64,000 nt of DNA from Pseudomonas sp. KNUC1026 (GTDB lineage: Bacteria > Pseudomonadota > Gammaproteobacteria > Pseudomonadales > Pseudomonadaceae), in assembly GCF_021650705.1 (NCBI RefSeq), contig NZ_CP087138.1, forward strand, positions 5,138,501 to 5,202,500, read 5' to 3'. This document shows positions 9,566-18,783 of the stretch, piece by piece. The notes beneath the pieces are model-generated. The model saw only the letters and a list, made by a program, of their open reading frames with translations. It had not been told where the DNA came from and made no database searches. Both the position numbers and the translations under genes were made by a program. Positions within the stretch are counted from its first letter, which is position 1. Every line of letters begins with the position of its first letter.

Positions 9566-10312
9566 AGGGCGATCCCCTTGTGCCAGGCGCGCTCGCTGGT
9601 CACGGTGTGATCGGGCGGGCGATGCAGCTCGTAGGCCATGCTCATGGCGTCGAGCATGCTCCAGAGAATGTCGAGCTTGAACTGCAGGATCTCCAGCATG
9701 CGCTGCTGGCTCTCCCAACTGGTGTAGTGCGCCAGCGTGATCGTGAGGCCATGCTCCACGTCGCGGCGTGCCTGGCCCAGGCGGGTGCGGAAGTACTCGT
9801 AGCCGGCCGGGTCGATCCAGGGGTAATGCTGCGGCCAGCTGTCCAGGCGCGACTGGTGGATCTGCGGGGCGAAACAGCTCGGTGAGCGAGCTGCTGGCAG
9901 CCTCTTGCCAGCTGGCGCGGCGGGCGAAGTTCACATAGGCATCGACCGCAAAGCGAACGCCGGGCAGCACCAGCTCCTGGGATCGCAGCTGGTCCGGGTC
10001 AAGCCCCACCGCCTGGCCGAGGCGCAGCCAGGCTTCGATACCGCCGTCCTCGCCCGGCGCGCCGTCGTGGTCGAGCAGGCGCTGTATCCACTCGCGGCGG
10101 ATCTCGCGGTCCGGGCAATTGGCCAGGATCGCAGCGTCCTTGAGCGGGATGTTCACCTGGTAATAGAAACGGTTGGCCACCCAGCCCTGGATTTGCTCGC
10201 GGCTGGCGCGGCCTTCGTACATGGCCACGTGATACGGGTGGTGGATGTGGTACAGCGCGCCCTTGGCGCGCAAGGCCTGCTCGAACTCGGCGGGGGTGAG
10301 GGCGGTGGTCAT
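9562..10312 (-). CDS. pqqC: PqqC, pyrroloquinoline-quinone synthase; one frameshift
   Basis: PqqC carries out the final ring closure and eight-electron oxidation to PQQ without a cofactor, using oxygen. The helical-bundle family is evident from HHPYHVAMYEGRASREQIQGWVANRFYYQ near the N-terminus and HGLTITLAHYTSWESQQRMLEIL near the C-terminus. A single-base change near 9872 separates the two parts; the repaired length is about 250 residues, as expected. It starts two bases after the pqqB stop and ends in an ATGA overlap with pqqD. Confidence 0.92.
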
Positions 10313-10313
10313 G

Positions 10314-11225
10314 TCACAGCTCCAGGCTCATGCCATCGAACGCCACCTCGACCTGCCGGCGCGCCAGCTCTGCACGCTCGGGCGAATCCTCATCGAGAAT
10401 GGGGTTGGTGTTATTGATGTGGATGAGCACCTTGCGCGGCTTGGGCAAGCGCTCGAACACCTCCAGCATGCCGCCGGGGCCGTTCTGCGCCAGGTGCCCC
10501 ATCTCGCGACCGGTGCGGGTGCCTACGCCACGGCGCTGCATCTCGTCGTCGTTCCACAAGGTGCCGTCGACCAGCAGGCAGTCGGCGCCGGCCATGGTTT
10601 CGAGCAGTGCGTCGTCGACCTTGCCCAGGCCTGGGGCGTAGAACAACGTGCCACCGGTGCGCAGGTCTTCGACTACCAGGCCGATGTTATCGCCCGGGTG
10701 CGGGTCGAAACGGTGCGGCGAGTAGGGCGGCGCGGCACTGCGCAGCGGCAGGGGGGTGAAACGCAGGTTCGGGCAGGCCGGCACGGTAAAGCTGCCGGAG
10801 AGCTCGATACGCTTGCGCTGCAAGCCGCCGTTCCAGTGTTCGAGCATGTTGAACAACGGAAAGCCCGTGGTCAGGTCCTGGTAGACCATGTCGGTGCACC
10901 ACACCTGATGCGGGCAGCCCTCGCGCAGGCTGAGCAGGCCGGTGGTGTGGTCGATCTGGCTGTCGAGCAGGATGATCGCGGCGATGCCGGTGTCGCGCAG
11001 GGCGCGGGCCGGCTGCATTGGGCCGAAGCTCTGCAGTTGCGCGCGGATGTCGGGGGAGGCGTTGCGCAGCACCCAGTTCACGCCGTCGTCGGACAGCGCG
11101 ATCGAGGACTGAGTGCGCGCCGTGGCCCGCAAGGTGCCATCACGCAGGCCCTTGCAGTTGGCGCAGTTGCAGTTCCACTGGGGGAAACCGCCACCGGCGG
11201 CCGAGCCCAGGATTTGAATGTACAT
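10314..11225 (-). CDS. pqqB: PqqB, metallo-beta-lactamase-fold oxygenase of PQQ synthesis
   Basis: This intact 303-residue protein begins MYIQILGSAAGGGFPQWNCNC. It has the PqqB-type variant of the metallo-hydrolase fold, with DSQIDHTTGLL in place of the classical HxHxDH, and the HINNTNPILDE block near the C-terminus. PqqB hydroxylates the tyrosine-derived intermediate during PQQ formation. It is separated from pqqA by a terminator-like hairpin that probably lowers its expression relative to pqqA. Confidence 0.95.
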   Translation of the reverse strand: MYIQILGSAAGGGFPQWNCNCANCKGLRDGTLRATARTQSSIALSDDGVNWVLRNASPDIRAQLQSFGPMQPARALRDTGIAAIILLDSQIDHTTGLLSLREGCPHQVWCTDMVYQDLTTGFPLFNMLEHWNGGLQRKRIELSGSFTVPACPNLRFTPLPLRSAAPPYSPHRFDPHPGDNIGLVVEDLRTGGTLFYAPGLGKVDDALLETMAGADCLLVDGTLWNDDEMQRRGVGTRTGREMGHLAQNGPGGMLEVFERLPKPRKVLIHINNTNPILDEDSPERAELARRQVEVAFDGMSLEL

Positions 11226-11246
11226 GGCCCCTCCGGCATGGGCGCT

Positions 11247-11280
11247 TTTGAAAAGAAAACGCCCCGGTTCGACCGAGGCG
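11247..11280 (-). terminator. Terminator/attenuator between pqqA and pqqB
   Basis: Read on the minus strand, a 9-base stem (CGCCTCGGT / ACCGGGGCG, one mismatch) is followed by TTTTCTTTTC. It lies about 20 bases after the pqqA stop. A leaky terminator here gives excess PqqA peptide over the enzymes, in keeping with what is known of pqq operons. Confidence 0.75.
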
Positions 11281-11300
11281 CTGTGCTGCAGCTGCGTGAA

Positions 11301-11372
11301 TCAGCGGCTGGCGAAGTACATGGTGACTTCGAAGCCGATGCGCAGGTCGGTGTAGGCTGGCTTGGTCCACAT
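11301..11372 (-). CDS. pqqA: PqqA, 23-residue precursor peptide of PQQ
   Basis: The short frame starts MWTKPAYTDLRIGFEVTMYF and ends with ASR and a stop. The E-V-T-M-Y segment supplies the Glu and Tyr that are cross-linked to make PQQ, so the diagnostic E-x3-Y spacing is present. A GAAGGAG Shine-Dalgarno lies about seven bases before the ATG. It is the first of the A-B-C-D-E set and is followed by an attenuator hairpin. Confidence 0.97.
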   Translation of the reverse strand: MWTKPAYTDLRIGFEVTMYFASR

Positions 11373-11528
11373 GGGGGCGCTCTCCTTCAAGGGTGGTTCG
11401 GGGGGTACTGATATCTTGGTCCACGCCGGGGCGAGAACGTTCGAATGATCGTGCCGGGCATTCTACCTCAATGAAACGGCCCGAACGGTTACTTCGGTGT
11501 AATGGACTTTCTCCGCATCTGTAACGAT
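11373..11528 (-). promoter_or_regulatory. pqqF-pqqA intergenic region, probable pqqA promoter
   Basis: This is a 156-base gap upstream of pqqA. On the minus strand it contains TAGAAT, a good -10-like hexamer about 95 bases before the ATG, but no convincing -35 at 17 bases. A small inverted repeat (CCGAA...TTCGG, 11492-11508) lies just upstream. A separate pqqA promoter would fit the strong expression of this peptide in relatives; the sequence alone does not prove it. Confidence 0.35.
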
Positions 11529-13952
11529 TCAGCGAACCGATTGCCAGCGATCGTCCGGTGCCGGCCCGTTGGCCAGTGCCAGCCAGCCGCTGCTCGCCTG
11601 CTGCAATTGGCGGGCGGCGTCGGCCACGTGCTGTGGGCGCAGCGCTGCCAGGGCTGCCTGAAGCTGCTCCAGGTAATCCGGGCCCTTGCCGCCCAGGCCG
11701 GCCTGCCACAGGGTTTCGCCCAACTGCGGGGTGTCCAGCTCCTCGCGGGACAACCGCGCGGCCAGGCTCTGCGCCTGGCTCAGCACGGTGCTGGTCCCCA
11801 GGTTGTTGATCAGCCGGGGCAGTTGCTCGAAGAACTGTTCCATATGCCCAAGAATGCCGGGCAACGCCGTGCCCGGTGACTGCACCCGAACACCAGCCCG
11901 GCGCTGCCGCTGATCTGCCTGAAGCTGGCGAATACCGCATAGCCCAGTTGCAACTCCACCCGCATGCGCTGATAGAAAGCCGTCTGCGAAAGATGTGCGA
12001 GCAAGCGCCAGGCCGCTTCGTCAGCCAGTGAACCGTGTGGCGCCGGGCAGAACAGCAACAGCGCATGTTCGCCCGCTGCGCTTTGCAGGTGGCTCCAACG
12101 GCGGCCGCTCATGGGCGGCACGCTGCCACCAGTCTGGCTGGCCGGCTGGCCAGGGAGCTGGCGCAGGGCCTGGTTCAGGCCGCTGCGCGCAGGCTCGGCA
12201 AAGCCCACAGCCAGGGCTTCCCAGCGAGTATCCCCCACAGTTTGACCAAGGTGCTGGCCTGCACCGCCTCGCGCGTATCACGCAGCTGGACGTTGAAGAA
12301 ACCCAGGCAATGCTCGGGCAGGCGCTTGAGCAATTCGCGGATCGGCGCCTGCGCGGCATGCTCGGCGGGCTCGGCGTTGCGCCAGGCCTCTGGCGCAGGG
12401 CTGCCCAGGTGCTGGGCGGCGTTTTCCAGCAATGCCGGCATCGGCTCGGCGATGCCCGACAAACGCAGCTGCCAGTCGTCGCCCAGCCGATGGAAGGTCA
12501 GGCGCACGCCGGCCTGGCGCGCTTCGTCGGCGAGGCGGCGCAGGCTGTGGTCCAGCACTTGAGTGATACCGGGATGGCGCGAGGCGTGCCCACGCCAGCG
12601 TACGAACACCTCGCCTTCCTCTGGCGCGCTTGCCGAGCCTTGGCTGTAGCGCACCGAGCGCAGGTCCGGCAGGGTCTGGTCCGGGCGCCGGGTGGGGCGC
12701 AGGAAGCGGTTGCGCTGCGGCAGCCGCCAGGCCACCTGCGGCACGCTGCCGTAAGGTTCTGGCAGCGGATGGATGAGGTTTTCGGCCTTGAGCTGCGCGA
12801 GCACCGCGCCCAACGCAGCGGTCACGGGCGCGCTGGCGATGGATGCCTCACGGCGGGCCAATTCCAGGGCACCGGCCACCAGTTGCTGGCGCTTGCGCAG
12901 CAGTGCGTACTCTTCCTCAAGCGGTGCCCAGGCGCCAAGGGATTCGAAGAACTCCAGCCAGCTCAGGCACAGCTGCGCGACGTTGCCGGCCGCACGTACG
13001 CCGGCCGGCGTCAGGCGGAAGTCGAAGTCCAGAACCGCCTGGTCGGCATAGTGGTAGAGCACTCTCACGTCGAGGCGCTCGACCCATTCGCGCTTCTGCA
13101 ACTCGGCCAGCAACCCGCCCGGCTGGGGCTGCGCCGCCCAGGCGGTGAGAAAGGCCAGGGCGCTGGCGCTGTATTCGGGCAGGTCCTGGCAGGCGAACGC
13201 CAGGCTGAGCCGGCGCGGGTCTGCCGGAGGGTCTGCCTGGCCGCTGCCGTCGAGCAGGGGCACGGGCGCAGGCCGTGGCTGGCGCTTGCCGTTGGGCAGG
13301 ATCTGCGCGCAGCGGCGGGCCACCGTCAGCAACGCTTCCGCGGGCTGGGGGCCGGCCAGGCGCAGGCTCATCTGCGCCCCGTGATAGAAGCGCCGGTAGA
13401 AGGTCATCAGCCCTTGCTGAAACTCGGCGTTGCCCAGCGGCAAGCTGTAACGGTTTCCGGCATGAAAGGCCCGCAGCGGGTGGCGCGCTGACAACGGCTC
13501 GGCCAGCCACAGCTGGTGCTGGGCCTCGGCGTCACGCGACCACGCGAGGAACTCGGCGTGCAGCACTTCCCGTTCGCGGCGCTGATCGCCCAGCGCCAGG
13601 CGTGGGCGGGCGAGCATTTCGCACAGCCGCTCCAGCGCCCCGGAGAGGGCGGCAGGCGGAACTTCGAAAAAGAATTCAGTGTGCCGCTCGCGGGTGCTGG
13701 CATTGAGCTGCCCGCCCTGGCGCTGCACGTAGGCCATCAGTGCCTGGTCGCCGTCGTAGCGCTCGGTGCCGAGGAAGAACAGGTGCTCGAGAAAATGCGC
13801 CAGGCCCGGCCAGGCCGGGTCCACGTCATGGCTGCCCGCCTCCACCCGCAGGAACGCCGCTGCTTTGCGCAGCCGCGGCTCATGCAGCACCTTCAGCACC
13901 AGGCCGTTTTCCAGCACGAGGGCGTTGTCAGGGGCTGCGGGGAGAATGGCAT
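11529..13952 (-). CDS. pqqF: PqqF, M16-family zinc protease of the pqq cluster; two or three frameshifts
   Basis: The N-terminal peptidase domain shows the inverted zinc motif HFLEH (HxxEH) within GLAHFLEHLFFLGTERYDGD, then REREVLHAEF with the third ligand region. The C-terminal halves resemble the inactive M16 domain. PqqF, with PqqG where present, cuts the cross-linked PqqA to release the PQQ precursor. Frame changes fall near 12230 and 11885, and a third near 13933 would link ATG 13952 (MPFSPQP...) to the main frame; otherwise translation could begin at 13917. The repaired length of about 800 residues is near the family norm. It lies directly upstream of pqqA on the same strand, as in P. 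putida. Confidence 0.88.
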
Positions 13953-14036
13953 GGCGGGCGTTCCGGTGCGTTGGGCAAGTGGCGCAACATCCTAGCGGAT
14001 TAATGTGCCACTACGACAGCGCCATGGGCCAGTATC

Positions 14037-14060
14037 GCCCACCGGTCGTCACCGGTGGGC
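14037..14060 (-). terminator. Strong hairpin at the end of the exopolysaccharide operon
   Basis: GCCCACCGGT and ACCGGTGGGC form a perfect 10-base stem with a CGTC loop, seven bases past the stop of the wza-like gene. There is no clear U run on either side, so it may end the operon inefficiently or stabilise the 3' end of the mRNA. Confidence 0.55.
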
Positions 14061-14066
14061 CAACGG

Positions 14067-15148
14067 TCAATTGCTGCGCAGTGCAGCGGTGGCGCCGACC
14101 ATGCTCGCCGATGGCAGCAATTGGCTGATGAAGCGGTTCCAGCGCGTGATGTTCGCCGGGCCGACGAACACCACGTCAGCCGGGCGCAGGTCGAACTGGC
14201 TGGCCAGCAGGAAGGCGGTCGGCTTTTTCGCGTCCAGATAGAACACGGTCGGTGCCTGTTTTTCCGCCGCCTGTGCACCGCGAATCAGCGTAGATCGCCT
14301 CGGCGTTGGCGGTTTCCGGAGCCACGCCACCAGCGCTGCCCAGGGCCTGCATCAGCGTGTAGGTGCTGGTGCCGTAGTTCAGGGTTTGCGGGTTGCGCAC
14401 CTCGCCCAGCACGTAGAGGGTGTTGGCGCGGTTGTTGCCCAGGTGCAACTGGTCGCCGTCCTTCAGGTAGATGCTGCCCAGCTGCGAATCGGCGCGGTTG
14501 AGGGTGTCGATGTCGAGCATGTACTCCTGGCCGTCGCGGCGCAGGATCAGGCCGGCCAGGTTGGCGTTGTCGGCTTCACCACCGGCGCGGCTGACCGCGT
14601 TGACCAGCGACAGCGGAATGTTGTTCAGCGATTGCGGGCCAGGGCTTCTGAAGGCGCCGGAGGAATTACCCGCTGGCTGTTGTAGCTTTCAATGTTCACG
14701 TCCACCCGTGCCACGGTCAGGTATTTGGAAAGCGCCACCTGCAGGTCGTTACGGAACTGCTCGACGGTTTTGCCCCCGCCTGGATCGACTCGATATCGGG
14801 GTCAGTAGAGCGTGCCGTCGTTGCGCACCACGCGGGTGCTGGAGCTGCTCTGCTCAGGCCCGCCAGGGGCGTTCAGTTCCTGGTGCTCCCACACCGTCAC
14901 CACCAGCCCGTCACCTGCGCCGATGCGGTAGTCGCCGGGCTTGTAGGCCAGCAATTGCTGGGCGACCGGCGCCGGGGTGTAGATCACCTGTTGCTGGCGA
15001 GCGGTGGCGCTGGTGATCTGCACCACGTTGACCGGGCCTGCGATGGCGTCGTCGCCGACGTCATCGGGGTCATGTGCTGGCCGGGGGCGAAGGCGCAGCC
15101 TTGCAACAGCGCACCGCAAAGCAGAGTGAACAGGGCGTGGCGGATCAT
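14067..15148 (-). pseudogene. Wza-like outer-membrane polysaccharide export lipoprotein, broken by four or more indels
   Basis: ATG 15148 begins MIRHALFTLLCGALLQGC, a lipoprotein signal with lipobox LLQGC (Cys about residue 18). The repaired protein (about 360 residues) has the polysaccharide-export domain, including LLAYKPGDYRIGAGDGLVV, then SLBB-type repeats with QLHLGNNRANTLYVLGEVRNP and SQFDLRPADVVFVGPANI. It would form the outer-membrane channel for the polymer made by this locus. Frame changes are near 15068, 14805, 14775, 14645 and 14295. It is the last gene of the operon, whereas wza more often comes first. Confidence 0.82.
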
Positions 15149-15186
15149 GTCGGGTTTCCTGGGGTTCGGTTTGCTGTTCAAGAGGT

Positions 15187-16344
15187 TCAGGCGGACGTCG
15201 CGGCCAGGCGCAGAGCCGGCGGTTCGACGGTCAGGCCCAGATGCTGGTCTACCAACTGGCGAAGCTGGTGCTCGAAATGCCGCTCGGAGAAGCGCTCGGC
15301 GTTGTCGCGGCAGGCCTGCGCGCTGATGTGTGCCTGCTCGCGCTCGAAAAGCTGCACCGCTTCGGCCAGCGCCGTTGCGCTTTGTTCCCGATAGAGCACG
15401 CCGGTGGGGTTTTCCTGCTCCAGCCCGCGCACGGTTTCCAGCACGCCACCGCGGCCGAAGGCGATCACCGGGGTGCCGCAGGCCTGGGCTTCCACTGGGC
15501 TGATGCCGAAATCTTCCTCGGCGGCGAACACGAAGCCCTTGGCGTTTTGCATGTGCTCACGCAGCACGTCGAAGCTCTGATGGCCGAGCACAGTGACGTT
15601 CGGGCCGGCAGCCTTGCGCACTTTATCCATCTCCGGGCCGTCGCCGATGACCACCAGGCGCTTGTCGGGCATCTGCGCGAAGGCCTCGACGATCATCGGC
15701 ACCTTTTTGTAGGGCACCATGCGCTGGGCGGTGACGTAGTAGTCCTGCTTCTGCGCTTGCAAGGTGAAGCCGCGGGTGTCCACCGGCGGGTAGATCACCT
15801 CGGCCTCGCGGCGGTAGGCCTTCTGAATGCGCCGCGCGATGAACCGCGAGTTGGCCACGAAGCAGTCAACCGCAGGCGCCGTGCGCTGGTCCCAAAGGCG
15901 CATGTAATGCAGCACCATGCGCGCCACCGCGCCCTTGATGCCCTTGGCCATGCCGCTTTCGTTCAGGTACTGGTGCTGCAGGTCCCAGGCGTAGCGGATC
16001 GGCGAGTGCACGTAGCTGATGTGCACGGTGTCGGGGCCGGTGAGCACGCCCTTGGCCACGGCGTGGCTGCTGGAAATCACCAGGTCGTAACCGGAGAGGT
16101 CCAGTTGCTCGATCGCCATCGGCATCAGCGGCAGGTAGCGCTGGTAGTGGGTGCGCGCCTTGGGCAGGCGCTGAATGAAGGTGGTGGTGGCGCGCTTGCC
16201 GCCCAGGCGTGCACGGTCTTGATCGCTAAGGAAGTCGATCACCGCGAACAGGTCGGCCTGCGGCCACAGGCGCAGGATCGAAGCCAGCACCCGCTCGGCG
16301 CCGGCGTAGGTCACCAGCCAGTCATGAACGACGGCGATTTTCAT
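15187..16344 (-). CDS. GT4-family glycosyltransferase (WbaZ/mannosyltransferase-like)
   Basis: This 385-residue GT-B protein starts MKIAVVHDWLVTYAGAERVL. It has the N-terminal acceptor domain with HISYVHSPIRYAWD and the C-terminal nucleotide-sugar domain with VVIGDGPEMDKVRK and the EDFGISPVEAQACGTPVIAF block holding the E-x7-E pair. It transfers a sugar to the growing lipid-linked repeat unit at the cytoplasmic face; the sugar is not readable, although the N-terminus resembles mannosyltransferases. The start overlaps the previous gene's stop as ATGA, marking translational coupling. Confidence 0.88.
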   Translation of the reverse strand: MKIAVVHDWLVTYAGAERVLASILRLWPQADLFAVIDFLSDQDRARLGGKRATTTFIQRLPKARTHYQRYLPLMPMAIEQLDLSGYDLVISSSHAVAKGVLTGPDTVHISYVHSPIRYAWDLQHQYLNESGMAKGIKGAVARMVLHYMRLWDQRTAPAVDCFVANSRFIARRIQKAYRREAEVIYPPVDTRGFTLQAQKQDYYVTAQRMVPYKKVPMIVEAFAQMPDKRLVVIGDGPEMDKVRKAAGPNVTVLGHQSFDVLREHMQNAKGFVFAAEEDFGISPVEAQACGTPVIAFGRGGVLETVRGLEQENPTGVLYREQSATALAEAVQLFEREQAHISAQACRDNAERFSERHFEHQLRQLVDQHLGLTVEPPALRLAATSA

Positions 16345-17453
16345 GCGATCTCCTTGGCCGCAGCCACGTGGGAGGTTGAATAGGGGGCCTGGGCCGGTTG
16401 CCCGAGCAAGGTGTCGAGCTGGTCGCTGATGCGCTGTGCCGAGGTTTGCCAACTGAATCGCGCAACGTTGTGCCGGCCCAGCTGGCGCAGGTGTTGGCCG
16501 ATGCGCGGGTCTTCCAGCACCAGGCGCATGGCGCCGGTCATCTGGGTGGTGTCCAGCGGGTCGAAATACAGCGCGCTTTCCTGCAGCACTTCGGGGATGG
16601 ACGCCGCATTGGCTGCCAGTACCGGGCAGTCGCAGGCCTGGGCCTCCAGCGGCGGAATGCCGAAGCCTTCGTACAGCGAGGGAAACAGGAACGCGCTGGC
16701 GCCCTGGTACTGGGCGATCAGTTCGGCATCGCTCAGGCGCCCGAGGAAGCGAATGCGCGCATCGCCTTTGGCCTGCTGGGCGAGGCTGTCATCGGCGAAG
16801 ATGCCGCTGGCGCCGCCGACGATCCGCAGCTGCACGTCGTCATGGCCGTCCAGTGCCAGGAAGGCCTGGATCAGCCGGCTGAAGTTCTTGTGCGCGCTGG
16901 GCGAGGACACCGCCAGCAGGTAACGGGTGGTGGCCGTCGGCGGCTCGGCCGGCCGGAAGCTGCCATCCACCGCGTTCGGCACCACCAGGATGCGTTCGGC
17001 CGGGTAGTGGTAGAACTGGCTGATTTCGCCACGGGAGAACTGGCTGACGGTGATCAGCCCGCGGGTGCTGCGCAGCATCAGCGGGGTCATCCAGCGGTAG
17101 GCCAGGCGGAAGGCGCGGCTGTAGCTTTCCGGGTGGCGCACATAAGTGATGTCGTGGTGGGTGGCCAGCTGGTTGCGGTAGAACAGCGGCGCGGTGGCAC
17201 CCAGCGACAGCAGCAGCGGGTTGCCCTGGCCTGCCAGGTAACGCGGCAGGTCCCACTGTTCCCAGCGGTGGCCACCGTTGCTGCCGATCACCTCGGCGCC
17301 CAGCGCCTTGGCTGACGCGTGCATGCGAATGCCGGGTGGGCAAACGAAGCGCAGGTCGCTGCGCAGTTCGCGCAGGGCCAGGCAGATCTGCTCGGCGAAA
17401 CGTTGTACGCCGCGCAGCTCCTGGGTCAGAAATCGGGCATTGACGATAATCAT
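16341..17453 (-). CDS. GT4-family glycosyltransferase
   Basis: This 370-residue GT-B enzyme starts MIIVNARFLTQELRGVQRFA. It contains ATHHDITYVRHPESYSR, SQFSRGEISQFYHYPAERIL, the linker LLAVSSPSAHKNFSRLI, and the donor-binding FLFPSLYEGFGIPPLEAQA with the E-x7-E motif. The motif order is that of mannosyl- or rhamnosyltransferases of O-antigen loci, but the donor cannot be assigned. It lies four bases after the glycoside hydrolase gene and overlaps the next glycosyltransferase start by four bases. Confidence 0.88.
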   Translation of the reverse strand: MIIVNARFLTQELRGVQRFAEQICLALRELRSDLRFVCPPGIRMHASAKALGAEVIGSNGGHRWEQWDLPRYLAGQGNPLLLSLGATAPLFYRNQLATHHDITYVRHPESYSRAFRLAYRWMTPLMLRSTRGLITVSQFSRGEISQFYHYPAERILVVPNAVDGSFRPAEPPTATTRYLLAVSSPSAHKNFSRLIQAFLALDGHDDVQLRIVGGASGIFADDSLAQQAKGDARIRFLGRLSDAELIAQYQGASAFLFPSLYEGFGIPPLEAQACDCPVLAANAASIPEVLQESALYFDPLDTTQMTGAMRLVLEDPRIGQHLRQLGRHNVARFSWQTSAQRISDQLDTLLGQPAQAPYSTSHVAAAKEIA

Positions 17454-17457
17454 CGGG

Positions 17458-18783
17458 TCAGTCCTGCGCAGCGGTGAAAGGCAGACCACGGGCAGTGCCC
17501 AGGTCGATCACAAGGGGGAAACCAGTCAGCGGCACACGCGCCTGGCACAGGCCGGCGTCACACTGCCACTGGCTGTCGATGGCGCGGTAGCCCTGTTCGG
17601 GCACGGCCAGGTCCAGCGCCTTGAGCGGGCCGGGCTGGCCGCCCTGCACGCGCACGCTGAGCGAGGCGTTCGGGCTGTCGGCCCAGACGGCCAGCTGTTG
17701 ATGGCCGCCCTGGCTCAACAGCACCGCCCACGGCCCGCCAAGCTGGCTGGCGGAGGCGTCGAACTGGCTGTTCTGCACCAGCGGGGCGATGGCCTTGAGC
17801 ACATTGAAAGCCGGTTTGGGCGAGAGGTCCGGGTTGAGCAGGCCGAAGTTGTGCTCCTGTTCGGCGCGGTCGTTGCCGTCGTTGATCAGGTCGTACCACC
17901 ACATGCCTTTGATGGCCGGCACGGTGCGCGCCAGCAGGAAGCTGCGCGCCAGGAACGCCGCCTGGGTGCTTTCGCTGACCCCGCACGGGTGGCGGTCGCC
18001 GGTGCTGTGCCAGCCCATCTCGGTCAGGTACAGCGGCACCGGCTTGCCGGCCTCGGCATCGAAGCGTGCCGACAGCTCGCGCAACCAGCCGATCCAGTGC
18101 TCGGGCTTGTAGCCGTTGTTGGCTTTTTCGCAGTGCACGTACGGGTGCAACGACAAGCCGTCGGCGTAGTTCATCACGCCGCCTTGCAGCAGGCGATCGG
18201 CAAAGCCTGCCTTGATCCCCTCGGCGGTGATCGCCCCGGCCAGCACCTTCGCCCCCGGGGCCTGGGCACGCACCACCGGCGCGCTCAGCTCGGCCAGCTT
18301 CAGGTAGCTTTTGCTGTCGCCCACCATGCCGAAGCGCGGCTTGGCGATGTCCCACTCGTTGTAGATTTCCCAGTAGTCGACCTGGCCCTTGAGCTGCCGG
18401 GTGACGAACGCGGTGTAATCCAGAAAGCCGCCGCGCACGCTGTCGAAAGCGGGCTTGGCATTGCTGTTGTAGAAACTGTTGCCGTAGCCGAGGATCAGCA
18501 CGTTGCTCATGCCCAGTTGCCGCTGGGCGCCGAGGTAGCGGCCCCAGGCTGGCGGCATGCCGAACTGGCCTTTCTGCAATTCCACGTGGCCCCACCAGGC
18601 GTCGTCGCGTACCGAGTCGATCCCGGCTTCACGCGCTTTGGCCAGCGCCGGGCGCACGTCGGTTTCGGCGTTGAGCAGATGAGTGCCTACGCCGACGATG
18701 AACGCCGGTGCGTCAGCCTGAGCTTGGGCACACCATGCCAGGCACAGGGCGGCCCCCAGCGCGCGCCAGTCAAACACGTTCAT
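17458..18783 (-). CDS. Secreted GH-A clan glycoside hydrolase, GH39/PslG-like
   Basis: This 441-residue protein has a signal peptide (MNVFDWRALGAALCLAWCAQAQA) followed by a TIM-barrel hydrolase. The general acid/base is the Glu of YWEIYNEWD (the N-E pair at the end of strand 4), and the nucleophile Glu lies in LYLTEMGWHS (strand 7), so both catalytic residues are present. A C-terminal beta domain follows from about residue 340. In P. aeruginosa the psl locus has a comparable hydrolase, PslG, which trims or releases its own polysaccharide. A periplasmic editing role here is an inference. Its start overlaps the polymerase gene by 14 bases. Confidence 0.82.
   Translation of the reverse strand: MNVFDWRALGAALCLAWCAQAQADAPAFIVGVGTHLLNAETDVRPALAKAREAGIDSVRDDAWWGHVELQKGQFGMPPAWGRYLGAQRQLGMSNVLILGYGNSFYNSNAKPAFDSVRGGFLDYTAFVTRQLKGQVDYWEIYNEWDIAKPRFGMVGDSKSYLKLAELSAPVVRAQAPGAKVLAGAITAEGIKAGFADRLLQGGVMNYADGLSLHPYVHCEKANNGYKPEHWIGWLRELSARFDAEAGKPVPLYLTEMGWHSTGDRHPCGVSESTQAAFLARSFLLARTVPAIKGMWWYDLINDGNDRAEQEHNFGLLNPDLSPKPAFNVLKAIAPLVQNSQFDASASQLGGPWAVLLSQGGHQQLAVWADSPNASLSVRVQGGQPGPLKALDLAVPEQGYRAIDSQWQCDAGLCQARVPLTGFPLVIDLGTARGLPFTAAQD

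Noticed and set aside
10245..11411. 388-residue plus-strand open frame across pqqB and pqqA
   Set aside because: It would be antisense to two certain genes and the attenuator; no supporting signal was found.
11995..13491. 498-residue plus-strand open frame over pqqF
   Set aside because: A shadow of pqqF on the other strand. The low-complexity Arg/Gln/Gly-rich sequence has no known motif.
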